From Rufibacter sp. LB8 (GTDB lineage: Bacteria > Bacteroidota > Bacteroidia > Cytophagales > Hymenobacteraceae): a DNA stretch of 64,000 nucleotides. A program made the position numbers and the translations under genes. Below, piece after piece: positions 17,449 through 25,323 of the stretch. How positions within the stretch are numbered: position 1 is the stretch's first letter; each line of letters starts with the position of its first letter. Below the pieces are notes generated by a model that did not search any database, was not told where the DNA came from, and worked only from the letters and a program-made list of their open reading frames with translations. Where the stretch lies: NCBI RefSeq assembly GCF_014876185.1, contig NZ_JADALJ010000001.1, positions 2,523,501 through 2,587,500 on the forward strand, in the 5' to 3' direction.

Positions 17449-17991
17449 TTAAAACGGAGAATCCAGCTCAGCCAGCGTGGGCAGGATTTCGTCTTTCTCA
17501 GACACCAGCGGGTTCACAATGCCCCAGTCAATACCTAGCGCGGGGTCGTTCCAGAGCAGTCCGCCTTCAGATTCTTTGCTATAGTAATTACTGCATTTGT
17601 AGGTAAAAACCGTTCCTTCCTCAAGAACCATAAAAGCGTGTGCAAACCCTATTGGAACATAAAACATGTTCCGTTTCTCAGCATCTAAGATACAGGTAGC
17701 GTGCTGCCCGAAGGTGGGCGAGTCTTTTCTGATGTCCACAACCACATCCAAGGCCTTGCCTGCAATTACCGTGACCAATTTAGCCTGCGCGAAGGGTGGT
17801 TTCTGGAAATGCAGCCCGCGCACCACGCCTTTTTTGGAAATGGAGAGGTTGTCCTGCACGAAGGTCTCGGTGATACCAGCCTCCGCAAACTGGCGGGCGC
17901 TGAACGTTTCCAGAAAAGCACCGCGGTCATCGGCGAAAATACGAGGGGTGATTTCCACCACACCCGCCAAAGGATAGGTTGTTACTTGCAT
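17449..17991 (-). CDS. rfbC: dTDP-4-dehydrorhamnose 3,5-epimerase
   Basis: 180 residues, the usual RmlC length. Diagnostic features are 'IFADDRGAFLETF', 'FVQDNLSISKKGVVRGLHFQ' with Arg59 and the catalytic His61, 'VVDIRKDSPTFG', 'YVPIGFAHAF' and Tyr131. It converts dTDP-4-keto-6-deoxyglucose to dTDP-4-keto-rhamnose on the way to dTDP-rhamnose for surface polysaccharide. rmlA, rmlB and rmlD are not in the window. The neighbour upstream is a glycosyltransferase on the same strand, so both probably serve polysaccharide assembly, though each has its own promoter-like -7 box. Confidence 0.92.
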   Translation of the reverse strand: MQVTTYPLAGVVEITPRIFADDRGAFLETFSARQFAEAGITETFVQDNLSISKKGVVRGLHFQKPPFAQAKLVTVIAGKALDVVVDIRKDSPTFGQHATCILDAEKRNMFYVPIGFAHAFMVLEEGTVFTYKCSNYYSKESEGGLLWNDPALGIDWGIVNPLVSEKDEILPTLAELDSPF

Positions 17992-18038
17992 ATATTTTTT
18001 ATTGAATGAAGGAGCGAATGTGTGAAGGTGTGGATGGG

Positions 18039-18046
18039 CAAAGGTA
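18039..18046 (-). promoter_or_regulatory. Bacteroidota -7 box (TACCTTTG) upstream of rfbC
   Basis: Reads TACCTTTG on the minus strand, a perfect TAnnTTTG. It is 48 bases upstream of the rfbC ATG and predicts a leader of about 40 bases. The -33 TTTG is not evident. Confidence 0.4.
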
Positions 18047-18074
18047 CAATCTTTTCTACTTTGCCGTTGTGACG

Positions 18075-19190
18075 TTACCGTTTAGACGTAGCCGCGGCTA
18101 TGGCGGCAAAGTAGCGTTCAATCACGTAGCGTTCGTCAAATTTCTTCAAGGCTAATTGGCGGCTGTTTTTGCCCATTTCCTCCAAATCTTGGTCAGAGAG
18201 CAGATAGACTTGTTCCATTTTGGCGGCCAGGTCTGCGCCGTTGCGCACTTCGCATAAATAGCCGTTGTAGCCGTCAATCACGGTTTCTTTGCAGCCGGGC
18301 ACGTTGGTAGTCACCAAAGGTTTGCCCAGGGCGGCGGCTTCTAATAACGTGCGGGGCGTGCCTTCACGGTAAGAGGGCAAGACCACGCAATCGGCGCGGT
18401 GCATGAGGCCAGCCACGTCATCTGAGGTGCCTAAGTATTCTAGCCAGCCTTCTCTGGCCCACTGTTCCACCAGGGTACGCTTAATGCCAATATTTCCTTC
18501 TTCGTCAATGGCCCCTAAGAGTTGAATTCTGAGGTTGGGGTATTTGGCTTTCAAAATCTTGCTGGCTTCCACGTATTCCACCAGGCCTTTTTCATAGAGC
18601 GCGCGGGAAACCATCAGAAACACGAACGGGTCCTGACGTTTGAATTCGGCCGCCGGCTGGAAACGGTTGGTGTCAATACCGGAGCCCGGAAGCACTTCGG
18701 TAATGGATTCGTTCACCAGGTTTCGGTCCAGAAATAACTGTTTGTCATCCTGGTTCTGGAAAAAGACTTTGGCCGGGAACTGGAACGAGAATTTATACAA
18801 GGCCATGGCCACTTTGGAGACCAGGTTCTGCACAATAAATACCGTCCCCAAACCCGACACATTGTTGATGGTGGGAATACCCGCCAGCTTGGCCGCAATG
18901 GAACCGTAAATGTTGGGTTTGATGGTGTACTGCAAAATCACATCAGGCTTTACCTGGCGGTAGGCCTTCAGGAAACTCTTGATCAGCAGCAGGTCTTTGA
19001 CGGGGTTGGTGCCTTTGCTTTCCATGGGCAGGTGTAGAAATTGACAACCTTCGGCCACCAGTTTGGCGCTGTAGGCGTCTTCCGGGGCAATGGCGACAAC
19101 CTCATGCCCGGCGCCCAACAAGGCTTTGACCAGGCTCAGCCTAAAGTTGAAGATATTCCAGGACTTGTTGATAACGATGGCAATGCGCAT
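18075..19190 (-). CDS. GT4-family glycosyltransferase
   Basis: 371 residues with a GT-B fold: 'IVINKSWNIFNFRLSLVKAL' at the N-terminus, 'VLPGSGIDTNRFQP' at the interdomain hinge and 'LVSRALYEKGLVEYVEA' starting the nucleotide-binding half. The C-terminal 'VLPSYREGTPRTLLEAAALGKPLVTT' is the GT4 E-x7-E donor motif. It resembles capsule or exopolysaccharide transferases of the WcaI/PglA type that extend lipid-linked sugars at the inner membrane face. Donor and acceptor are unknown. The pairing with rfbC suggests a rhamnose-containing polymer, by inference. Confidence 0.85.
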   Translation of the reverse strand: MRIAIVINKSWNIFNFRLSLVKALLGAGHEVVAIAPEDAYSAKLVAEGCQFLHLPMESKGTNPVKDLLLIKSFLKAYRQVKPDVILQYTIKPNIYGSIAAKLAGIPTINNVSGLGTVFIVQNLVSKVAMALYKFSFQFPAKVFFQNQDDKQLFLDRNLVNESITEVLPGSGIDTNRFQPAAEFKRQDPFVFLMVSRALYEKGLVEYVEASKILKAKYPNLRIQLLGAIDEEGNIGIKRTLVEQWAREGWLEYLGTSDDVAGLMHRADCVVLPSYREGTPRTLLEAAALGKPLVTTNVPGCKETVIDGYNGYLCEVRNGADLAAKMEQVYLLSDQDLEEMGKNSRQLALKKFDERYVIERYFAAIAAATSKR

Positions 19191-19206
19191 GGGCAGAAAT
19201 AAAAGA

Positions 19207-19214
19207 CAAAGATA
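19207..19214 (-). promoter_or_regulatory. Bacteroidota -7 box (TATCTTTG) upstream of the glycosyltransferase
   Basis: A perfect TAnnTTTG on the minus strand, 17 bases before the ATG; it would give a very short leader. No good -33 element. Confidence 0.35.
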
Positions 19215-19387
19215 GCAAATTAGCAGTAGTGCGGTTTCTATACGCAGAAACTGGATGGGGTTGTATGGACATACCCGGCAATGTACGTACTTTGCAACGC
19301 GCCGCTTGGCTGAAACCGCGTGTTTCCCGTAGAGAAAACAAAAGCCTTATCCCAAGCCATAAGGCCACTGAAACCTAACCCAACCGC

Positions 19388-20593
19388 ATGAAAGACCAAC
19401 TACATATAACGGCCAAAGAGCAGGAAACCGCCGTGCTGGTGGCCGTACCCGCCTACAAACAAACCGACGAGAAAACGAAGGAATACCTGGACGAACTGGC
19501 CTTTCTGACCGAGACCGTGGGCGCCAAAACCCTCAAGCGTTTCACCCAGAAACTAGACAAACCGGAGTCACGCACCTACGTGGGCAAGGGCAAGCTGGAA
19601 GAGATTGTGGCCTACGTGAAAGAGCACAAGGTAGACATGGTTATTTTTGACGATGACCTCTCCCCTTCACAGGTGCGCAACCTGGAGCGTGAACTGGAGG
19701 TGAAAATCATTGATAGGAGCTTGTTGATTCTGGACATCTTCGCGCTGCGCGCCCAGACCGCCACGGCGCGGGCACAGGTAGAACTGGCGCAGTACCGCTA
19801 CTTATTGCCCCGCCTGACCAATATGTGGACCCACTTAAGCCGTCAGAAAGGCGGGGGCGTGGCCATGCGCGGACCGGGTGAAACCGAGATTGAGACCGAC
19901 AGACGGATTGTGCGTGACAAGATCACCTTGCTCAAGGAAAAGCTGGAGAAGTTTGAGAAGCAGAATTTTGAGCAGCGCAAGTCACGGTCTGGTATTGTGC
20001 GGGTGTCTTTGGTGGGGTACACCAACGTGGGCAAGTCCACGCTCATGAACCAACTCACCAAGGCAGATGTGTTCGCCGAAAACAAATTATTTGCCACCGT
20101 TGATGCCACCGTACGCAAAGTGGTCATTGACAACATCCCGTTCCTGCTCTCAGACACGGTGGGGTTCATACGCAAACTGCCTACCAAACTGATTGAAAGC
20201 TTCAAAACCACGTTAGACGAAATCAGGGAATCTGACTTGCTGCTGCACGTGGTAGATGTGTCGCACCCCTCGTTTGAGGAACACATTAACGTAGTAAACA
20301 ACACGCTCAAAGACATTCACTCCGCTGACAAGCCGGTGATTCTGGTCTTCAACAAAACCGACCTGTACCTGCAGCAGCGCGAAGCCGAACTCAAAGCCGA
20401 TCACCCCGATGCCCTACCTGAGATTGACGAACTCAAATCGTCTTACATGGCCAAGGAGCACGCGCCCGCCATCTTCATTTCGGCCACCAACCGCAGCAAT
20501 TTAGATGAACTCAGACGCGTATTGCTGGACACCGTGGCAAAACTTCATTACGAGCGCTACCCCAACAACGCGCCGTTTAAAGAAGTGGAATAA
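19388..20593 (+). CDS. hflX: GTPase HflX (ribosome-splitting GTPase)
   Basis: 401 residues. The N-terminal HflX domain contains 'LAFLTETVGAKTLKRFTQ', 'TYVGKGKLEEI' and the glycine-rich 'GGGVAMRGPGETEIETDRR'. The G domain has G1 'GYTNVGKSTL', G3 'DTVGF' and G4 'NKTD'. HflX binds the 50S subunit and splits stalled 70S ribosomes under stress. The residues needed for GTP binding are all present. The ATG at 19388 fits the family. A palindrome follows the stop by eight bases. Confidence 0.94.
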   Translation: MKDQLHITAKEQETAVLVAVPAYKQTDEKTKEYLDELAFLTETVGAKTLKRFTQKLDKPESRTYVGKGKLEEIVAYVKEHKVDMVIFDDDLSPSQVRNLERELEVKIIDRSLLILDIFALRAQTATARAQVELAQYRYLLPRLTNMWTHLSRQKGGGVAMRGPGETEIETDRRIVRDKITLLKEKLEKFEKQNFEQRKSRSGIVRVSLVGYTNVGKSTLMNQLTKADVFAENKLFATVDATVRKVVIDNIPFLLSDTVGFIRKLPTKLIESFKTTLDEIRESDLLLHVVDVSHPSFEEHINVVNNTLKDIHSADKPVILVFNKTDLYLQQREAELKADHPDALPEIDELKSSYMAKEHAPAIFISATNRSNLDELRRVLLDTVAKLHYERYPNNAPFKEVE

Positions 20594-20600
20594 TTGGTTT

Positions 20601-20640
20601 CTGTTTTGGAGCTCATTTCCGGAAATGAGCCCCAAAACAG
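20601..20640. repeat. Dispersed palindrome, copy 10
   Basis: Nearly perfect: CTGTTTTGGAGCTCATTTCC and its complement, eight bases after the hflX stop. Confidence 0.85.
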
Positions 20641-20727
20641 GAAAACCACATACTTATAAGCACAAAAGAGGTTGGTATTGCTTTCATTACGATTTACTAT
20701 ATTGAGTTGATTTTCAACCCTCCATCC

Positions 20728-21330
20728 ATGAAAACCAACCGTAAACTATTCAAAACCCTGCTGCTGGGCCGCCTACTGCCGCTGCTCACTAGTCTACTGC
20801 TCATGGCCGTCTCCTGTGAGAAGGAGGAGCTCTCTGAAATTGAGCGCTTGCCAGCAGCTACGCAGGAGGGCAAGAACACCTTTGGGTGCCTAATTAATGG
20901 CAAAGCCTTCGTTCCCAATGGCAACGCTGGTTTTGGTGTGCCCCCGCTTAGATCCTTCTACCAATATTTATTTGAGGACTTTAACCCGGTAAAAGGTCAT
21001 TTCTTTGAAGTGTCCGCTGGAGATTATAGAAAAGAGGGGAGATTTATAGTAGTGGTCCTAGGTACAAACGCCCTAGAGTTGAAGGAAGGGGAAACTTACC
21101 ACCTGACGGGCCCTGATCAAGTTGGTAGAGCCTTTGCCATGGTTGACTTTTCACCCATAGGCCTAAATTCTCACAAGGTTGTCTCCCCACTGACAGGAGA
21201 GCTGCGCATCACCAAGTTTGACCAGCAACGCGGCATTGTGGCGGGCACCTTCTGGTTTGACGCCGTCAACAGCCAAGGGGAGAAAGTGGAGGTGCGCGAG
21301 GGACGTTTCGACATGCGATACCACCAGTAA
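20728..21330 (+). CDS. DUF6252-like lipoprotein, tandem copy 1
   Basis: About 200 residues. A type II signal peptide ends in the lipobox 'LLMAVSC', so the mature protein is lipidated on Cys and probably faces the periplasm or outer membrane. The mature part opens with 'EIERLPAATQEGKNTFGCL' and 'NGKAF', as in DUF6252 proteins, then an all-beta pattern ending 'GTFWFDAVNSQGEKVEVREG'. The next gene is a paralogue with nearly identical N- and C-terminal segments and a diverged middle. A TTG at 20707 is in frame, but the ATG at 20728 gives the correct signal peptide. Function unknown. Confidence 0.8.
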   Translation: MKTNRKLFKTLLLGRLLPLLTSLLLMAVSCEKEELSEIERLPAATQEGKNTFGCLINGKAFVPNGNAGFGVPPLRSFYQYLFEDFNPVKGHFFEVSAGDYRKEGRFIVVVLGTNALELKEGETYHLTGPDQVGRAFAMVDFSPIGLNSHKVVSPLTGELRITKFDQQRGIVAGTFWFDAVNSQGEKVEVREGRFDMRYHQ

Positions 21331-21335
21331 GCTTT

Positions 21336-21375
21336 CTGTTTTAGGGTACATTCCTGGAAATGAGCCCGAAAACGG
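21336..21375. repeat. Dispersed palindrome, copy 11
   Basis: CTGTTTTAGGGTACATTCC arm, right arm GAAATGAGCCCGAAAACGG, five bases after the preceding stop. Confidence 0.8.
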
Positions 21376-21463
21376 AAACCTAGAGGCCTGACTTGTAGCA
21401 ATAAAAACTGGGAAACATTTCAATGGGTTTGCTATATTGATTTGATTTTCAATCTTTCAACCT

Positions 21464-22063
21464 ATGGGGCCCTTTCTGCACAACTACAAAAAATTGATTT
21501 TAGGCCGCCTGCTGCCACTGCTCACCGGACTTCTGTTCATGGCTTCTTCCTGCAAAAAAGAGGAAATCTCTGAAATTGAGCGTCTGCCGGCCGCCACGCA
21601 GGAGGGCAAGAATACTTTTGGGTGCCTGGTCAACGGCAAGGCGCACTTTCCCACCGGCCAGATGGGTTTTGGGGTACCATCTTATCAGTGTCACTACCAA
21701 AATATTCAACATGATGACAAGCCGAAGGGTTACTACTTCTATGTTGCAGGCGCTGATATGAAAAGCAAGAACCGGGCCTTGGTTAATGTGGGCACGTCTG
21801 CCCTTGCGTTGAAGGAAGGGGAGGTGTACCCGCTGACAACACGGGGTACTGAGGGGAGGGCCTTTGGCGAGTATATCTTCTTTGGCCCCCCAGGGGAAGA
21901 CTTGTACATGGAGGCCTCCGCGCTTACAGGCGAGCTGCGCATCACCAAGCTTGACGAGCAGCGCCATATTGTGGCGGGCACCTTCTGGTTTGACACCGTC
22001 AACAGCAAGGGCGAGAAGGTGGAGGTGCGCGAGGGCCGCTTCGACATGGTATACCGCCGGTAG
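21464..22063 (+). CDS. DUF6252-like lipoprotein, tandem copy 2
   Basis: 199 residues with lipobox 'LLFMASSC'. It shares 'EIERLPAATQEGKNTFGCL', 'ALxLKEGExY' and 'GTFWFDTVNSKGEKVEV' with the gene at 20728, but the central 80 residues differ. About 30 bases upstream of both starts are also alike (CTATATTGA..TTGATTTTCAA), so the duplicated unit included the leader. It is probably outer-membrane or periplasmic, and the function is unknown. Confidence 0.8.
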   Translation: MGPFLHNYKKLILGRLLPLLTGLLFMASSCKKEEISEIERLPAATQEGKNTFGCLVNGKAHFPTGQMGFGVPSYQCHYQNIQHDDKPKGYYFYVAGADMKSKNRALVNVGTSALALKEGEVYPLTTRGTEGRAFGEYIFFGPPGEDLYMEASALTGELRITKLDEQRHIVAGTFWFDTVNSKGEKVEVREGRFDMVYRR

Positions 22064-22070
22064 TATTTCC

Positions 22071-22108
22071 CGTTTTCGGCTCCGTTTTCAGAAATGAGGC
22101 CGAAAACG
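22071..22108. repeat. Dispersed palindrome, copy 12
   Basis: CGTTTTCGGCTCCGTTTTC arm and right arm GAAATGAGGCCGAAAACG, seven bases after the stop. Confidence 0.8.
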
Positions 22109-22207
22109 CAAATTTCCTTTCTACTCTAATGAACAAGGTTTCACAAATATTTTTCCTTCGCCACCCAACCGCTAGACACAACTATTTCAGGGCGTTTCAG
22201 TAAAGAC

Positions 22208-22248
22208 AAAAGCCACAGCACCCAACCAATCTGGGCACTGTGGCTTTT
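22208..22248. terminator. Stem-loop terminator upstream of sixA
   Basis: AAAAGCCACAG...CTGTGGCTTTT with a 19-base loop. The arms are flanked by A and T, so it insulates sixA from the lipoprotein pair. Confidence 0.65.
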
Positions 22249-22265
22249 CCTGTTAGCAGCATTCT

Positions 22266-22763
22266 ATGAAGACCTTATATTTAGTAAGACACGCCAAATC
22301 CAGCTGGGACTTTGAAGACCTCAGCGACCATGACCGGCCCTTGGCCAAACGGGGCCGCAATGATGCCCAGATCATGGGACAGGAGCTCCTGGATCGTAAA
22401 ATAAAGCTGGATCTGCTCATCTCCAGCAGCGCGGTGCGCGCCTTGAGCACAGCCACGCTGTTTGCCAAGGAACTGGATTTTGACCCAGAAAAGATAAGCG
22501 CCCAGGAAGAACTCTACCGCATGGGGTCAGAGGAGATGCTGTTCTTTGTGCAGTCTCTGCCAGATGAGTACAGCTACGTGATGCTGGTGGGCCACAACCC
22601 TACCTTCACAGAGTTGGTGAACCTGCTGGCGCCAGAGAAAAGCATCGCCAATTTGCCCACCGCCGGGGTGGCCGGTTTCAGCTTTGACGTGGAGTACTGG
22701 TCCCAGGCCACCGCGGAAAACGCCAAGCTTCTTTTCCTAGATTTCCCAAAAAATTACCGCTAG
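22266..22763 (+). CDS. sixA: Phosphohistidine phosphatase SixA
   Basis: 165 residues of the short histidine-phosphatase type. 'LYLVRHAKSSW' gives the RHG-like motif with nucleophile His9; 'SDHDRPLAKRG' and 'LVGHNPTFTEL' supply the second His and phosphate-binding residues. SixA removes phosphate from histidine on phosphotransfer proteins. It precedes ppk1 by 37 bases on the same strand, so the two are probably co-transcribed, and a pairing with polyphosphate metabolism is suggested by position only. Confidence 0.9.
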   Translation: MKTLYLVRHAKSSWDFEDLSDHDRPLAKRGRNDAQIMGQELLDRKIKLDLLISSSAVRALSTATLFAKELDFDPEKISAQEELYRMGSEEMLFFVQSLPDEYSYVMLVGHNPTFTELVNLLAPEKSIANLPTAGVAGFSFDVEYWSQATAENAKLLFLDFPKNYR

Positions 22764-22800
22764 GCCGCCCGCCGGCGCCACGCATAAACCCACCTTCTAC

Positions 22801-24909
22801 ATGGCTGCAAAAGACACTTCTGAGCCCACAGAACCGCTTATACCTGAACAAGAGAAACCTGAAGTGCCCATGCTCAGCCGCGAAATGAGCTGGCTGGCGT
22901 TCAATTACCGCGTGCTGCAGGAGGCCAAAGACCCGCGGGTGCCGCTGTTGGAGCGCCTCAACTTCATGGCCATTTTCTCGTCTAACCTAGATGAATATTT
23001 CAAAGTGCGCGTGGCCACCATGCGCCGCCTGGTCAAGCTCAAGAAGAAAACCCGCGAAAAACTCTCTGATGACCCCAAGCAGGAACTAGACGAGATTCTC
23101 ACCGAAGTCACCCGCCAGCAGAAAGAGTTTGGCCTGGTCTATAGAAACGAACTCCTCCCCGAACTCCGGAAAGAGAACATTCACCTCATCACCAATGAGG
23201 AGTGCCATGACGGGCAGCGTGAAATGGCCTTGCAGTACTTCAAGCAGCATGTAAAACCGCTGCTGGTGCCGCTTATTTTCAGTTCCAACCCCAGCCCGCT
23301 GTTCCTCAAAGACCAGACGGTGTACCTCATCATCAGGTTAGTACCCAAAGGCGATGAACCCGAGCAGCACGCCCTGCTGGAGATTCCCACGCAGAAACAC
23401 GGCAGCCGGTTTGTGGATTTGCCCTCTGAGGAAGGCCGGCACTACGTGATGATGCTGGACGATGTGATACGCGTGGGCTTGCCTGAACTTTTCCCCGGGT
23501 TTGAGCACGTAGAGGCCTTCGCCCTCAAACTTTCGCGGGACGCGGAACTGGACATTGAGGAGGAAGTGTCTGGCAACCTCATGGCCAAAATCAAGAAAAG
23601 CCTGAAAAAGCGCGAAAAAGGCCACCCCAGCCGTCTGCTCTATGACCCGCGCACCCCAGAACCCATGATGCAGGCCTTGCTGGAACGCATTGGCATTACG
23701 GCAGAAGAACTGGTGGTGGGCAGCCGCTACCACAACTTCCGGGACTTCTTCAAGTTCCCCAAGTTTGACCGCCAAGATTTGTATTATGAGGCGCACCCCG
23801 TCCTTCCGCACCCAAGCCTGGAGAAAGCCCCCAGCATTTTGGCCGCCATGAAAGACCGGGACCACCTGGTGCATTACCCTTACCAGAAATTTGACTACGT
23901 GCTGCGCTTTTTTGACGAAGCCGCCGATGACCCCCATGTGACCAGCATAAGTGCCACCATGTACCGCGTAGCCGACAAATCTAAGGTAGCCAAAGCCTTG
24001 ATCAGGGCCGCCGAACACGGAAAACTGGTCACGGTGATCATTGAACTGAAGGCGCGTTTTGACGAGGAATCCAACATTTTCTGGGGCAACAAACTGGAGA
24101 AAGCCGGGGCCAATGTCATTTACGGCGTGCCAGACCTCAAGGTACACTGCAAAATAGGCTTGGTAATCAGGCAGGAAGAAGGCAAATCGGTCTCGTATGC
24201 GTACCTGAGCACCGGTAACTTCAATGAGAAAACCTCAGAAATCTATACAGACCACGCCTTGTTCACCACAGATGAGCGCTTAACCCAGGAACTGGGCCAG
24301 GTCTTCGATTTTCTGGTGAAAGGCAACCGCGAGCATACTTTTGAGCACTTGCTGGTGGCCCCCTTCAACCTGCGTGAAAGCTTTGTGGCACTTATTCAGC
24401 ACGAAATGGAACTGGCCCGCGCCGGCCAACCCGCCTATATTCTGGTCAAGCTCAACGCCCTGCAAGACAGCCGCATGATTGCCCAACTGTATGAGGCCAG
24501 CCAGGCCGGGGTGAAGATAGAACTGCTGGTGCGCGGCATAAACTGTCTCTTACCGGGCGTGCCCAACCTGAGCGAGAACATTACGGTGCGCAGCATTGTG
24601 GACCGTTACCTGGAACACGGGCGCATCTACGTTTTCGGGAATGGTGGCGAGGAGAAAGTCTACATCGCCTCCGCTGACTGGATGAACCGCAACCTCAGCC
24701 GTCGCGTGGAAGTGGCCTTCCCTATCTATGACCCAGCATTGCGCGCAGAAATCCGCCACATGCTAGACGTGCAGCGCCAAGACAACCAGAAAGCCCGCAA
24801 CTCTGACAACAGCTACTGGGTCTCTGACACGCCCAACACCACCATTCGGGGCCAGTATGAACTCTATGACTACCTCAAAAAGAAAGCCGAAGACGCCGGT
24901 GTGTTATAG
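22801..24909 (+). CDS. ppk1: Polyphosphate kinase 1
   Basis: 702 residues with the four-domain PPK1 layout. The N-terminal domain starts 'LSREMSWLAFNYRVLQEA' and 'NLDEYFKVRVATMRR'. The catalytic C-terminal domains hold 'DLKVHCKIGLVIR', the expected autophosphorylated His, 'YLSTGNFNEKTSEIYTDHAL', and 'DRYLEHGRIYVFGN' with the second conserved His. It polymerises the gamma-phosphate of ATP into polyphosphate at or near the inner membrane. Follows sixA by 37 bases. A palindrome and a strong terminator follow. Confidence 0.95.
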   Translation: MAAKDTSEPTEPLIPEQEKPEVPMLSREMSWLAFNYRVLQEAKDPRVPLLERLNFMAIFSSNLDEYFKVRVATMRRLVKLKKKTREKLSDDPKQELDEILTEVTRQQKEFGLVYRNELLPELRKENIHLITNEECHDGQREMALQYFKQHVKPLLVPLIFSSNPSPLFLKDQTVYLIIRLVPKGDEPEQHALLEIPTQKHGSRFVDLPSEEGRHYVMMLDDVIRVGLPELFPGFEHVEAFALKLSRDAELDIEEEVSGNLMAKIKKSLKKREKGHPSRLLYDPRTPEPMMQALLERIGITAEELVVGSRYHNFRDFFKFPKFDRQDLYYEAHPVLPHPSLEKAPSILAAMKDRDHLVHYPYQKFDYVLRFFDEAADDPHVTSISATMYRVADKSKVAKALIRAAEHGKLVTVIIELKARFDEESNIFWGNKLEKAGANVIYGVPDLKVHCKIGLVIRQEEGKSVSYAYLSTGNFNEKTSEIYTDHALFTTDERLTQELGQVFDFLVKGNREHTFEHLLVAPFNLRESFVALIQHEMELARAGQPAYILVKLNALQDSRMIAQLYEASQAGVKIELLVRGINCLLPGVPNLSENITVRSIVDRYLEHGRIYVFGNGGEEKVYIASADWMNRNLSRRVEVAFPIYDPALRAEIRHMLDVQRQDNQKARNSDNSYWVSDTPNTTIRGQYELYDYLKKKAEDAGVL

Positions 24910-24935
24910 ATCTTGTACAAGTACCTCCAATTTTT

Positions 24936-24975
24936 CTGTTTTAGGGTTCATTTCTGAAAATGAGCCCTAAAACAG
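24936..24975. repeat. Dispersed palindrome, copy 13
   Basis: Nearly perfect: CTGTTTTAGGGTTCATTTC and complement, 27 bases after the ppk1 stop. Confidence 0.85.
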
Positions 24976-24992
24976 AAAATCTGAATTCCACC

Positions 24993-25029
24993 AAAAAGCC
25001 ACTGTTCTGAGGAGAACGGTGGCTTTTTG
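24993..25029 (+). terminator. Rho-independent terminator after ppk1
   Basis: AAAAAGCCACTGTTCT...AGAACGGTGGCTTTTT, a 14-bp stem with one mismatch, then T-run. Confidence 0.85.
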
Positions 25030-25158
25030 ATTTCTATACGAACACCAGTGGAGCTTTCTATTTCTATTGACTGGTTTACTTTTTCCAGGAGGAAATGGAC
25101 CACTCCCAACCCCTCCTAAGACAGGAGGGGAGTTCTTCAGAATGCGTGGGCAATGTGT

Positions 25159-25186
25159 GGGAGTCAAGGCAGTGCCTGGTGTCTAC
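25159..25186. repeat. GAGTCAAGGCAGTGCCTGG palindrome, copy 3
   Basis: Third copy of the GTAGAGAC family. With the neighbouring palindromes it fills the 414-base gap 24910-25323, where no gene was found. Confidence 0.65.
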
Positions 25187-25198
25187 GGTTTCGAAATG

Positions 25199-25236
25199 CG
25201 TTTTTGGCTTCATTTCCAGAAATGAGCCCGAAAACG
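25199..25236. repeat. Dispersed palindrome, copy 14
   Basis: CGTTTTTGGCTTCATTTCC arm and complementary right arm GAAATGAGCCCGAAAACG. Confidence 0.85.
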
Positions 25237-25253
25237 GAAAACTGGCGGACAAC

Positions 25254-25302
25254 AAAAAAAGCCATCAGCTACCTGTGAAATACAGAAGTAGCCAATGGCT
25301 TT
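25254..25302 (-). terminator. Terminator of the barrel-protein operon
   Basis: On the minus strand AAAGCCATTGGCTAC and a near-complement form a stem, followed by seven T residues. It lies 22 bases after the stop at 25324. Confidence 0.75.
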
Positions 25303-25323
25303 CAAGACTCAAGCGAAAAATTT

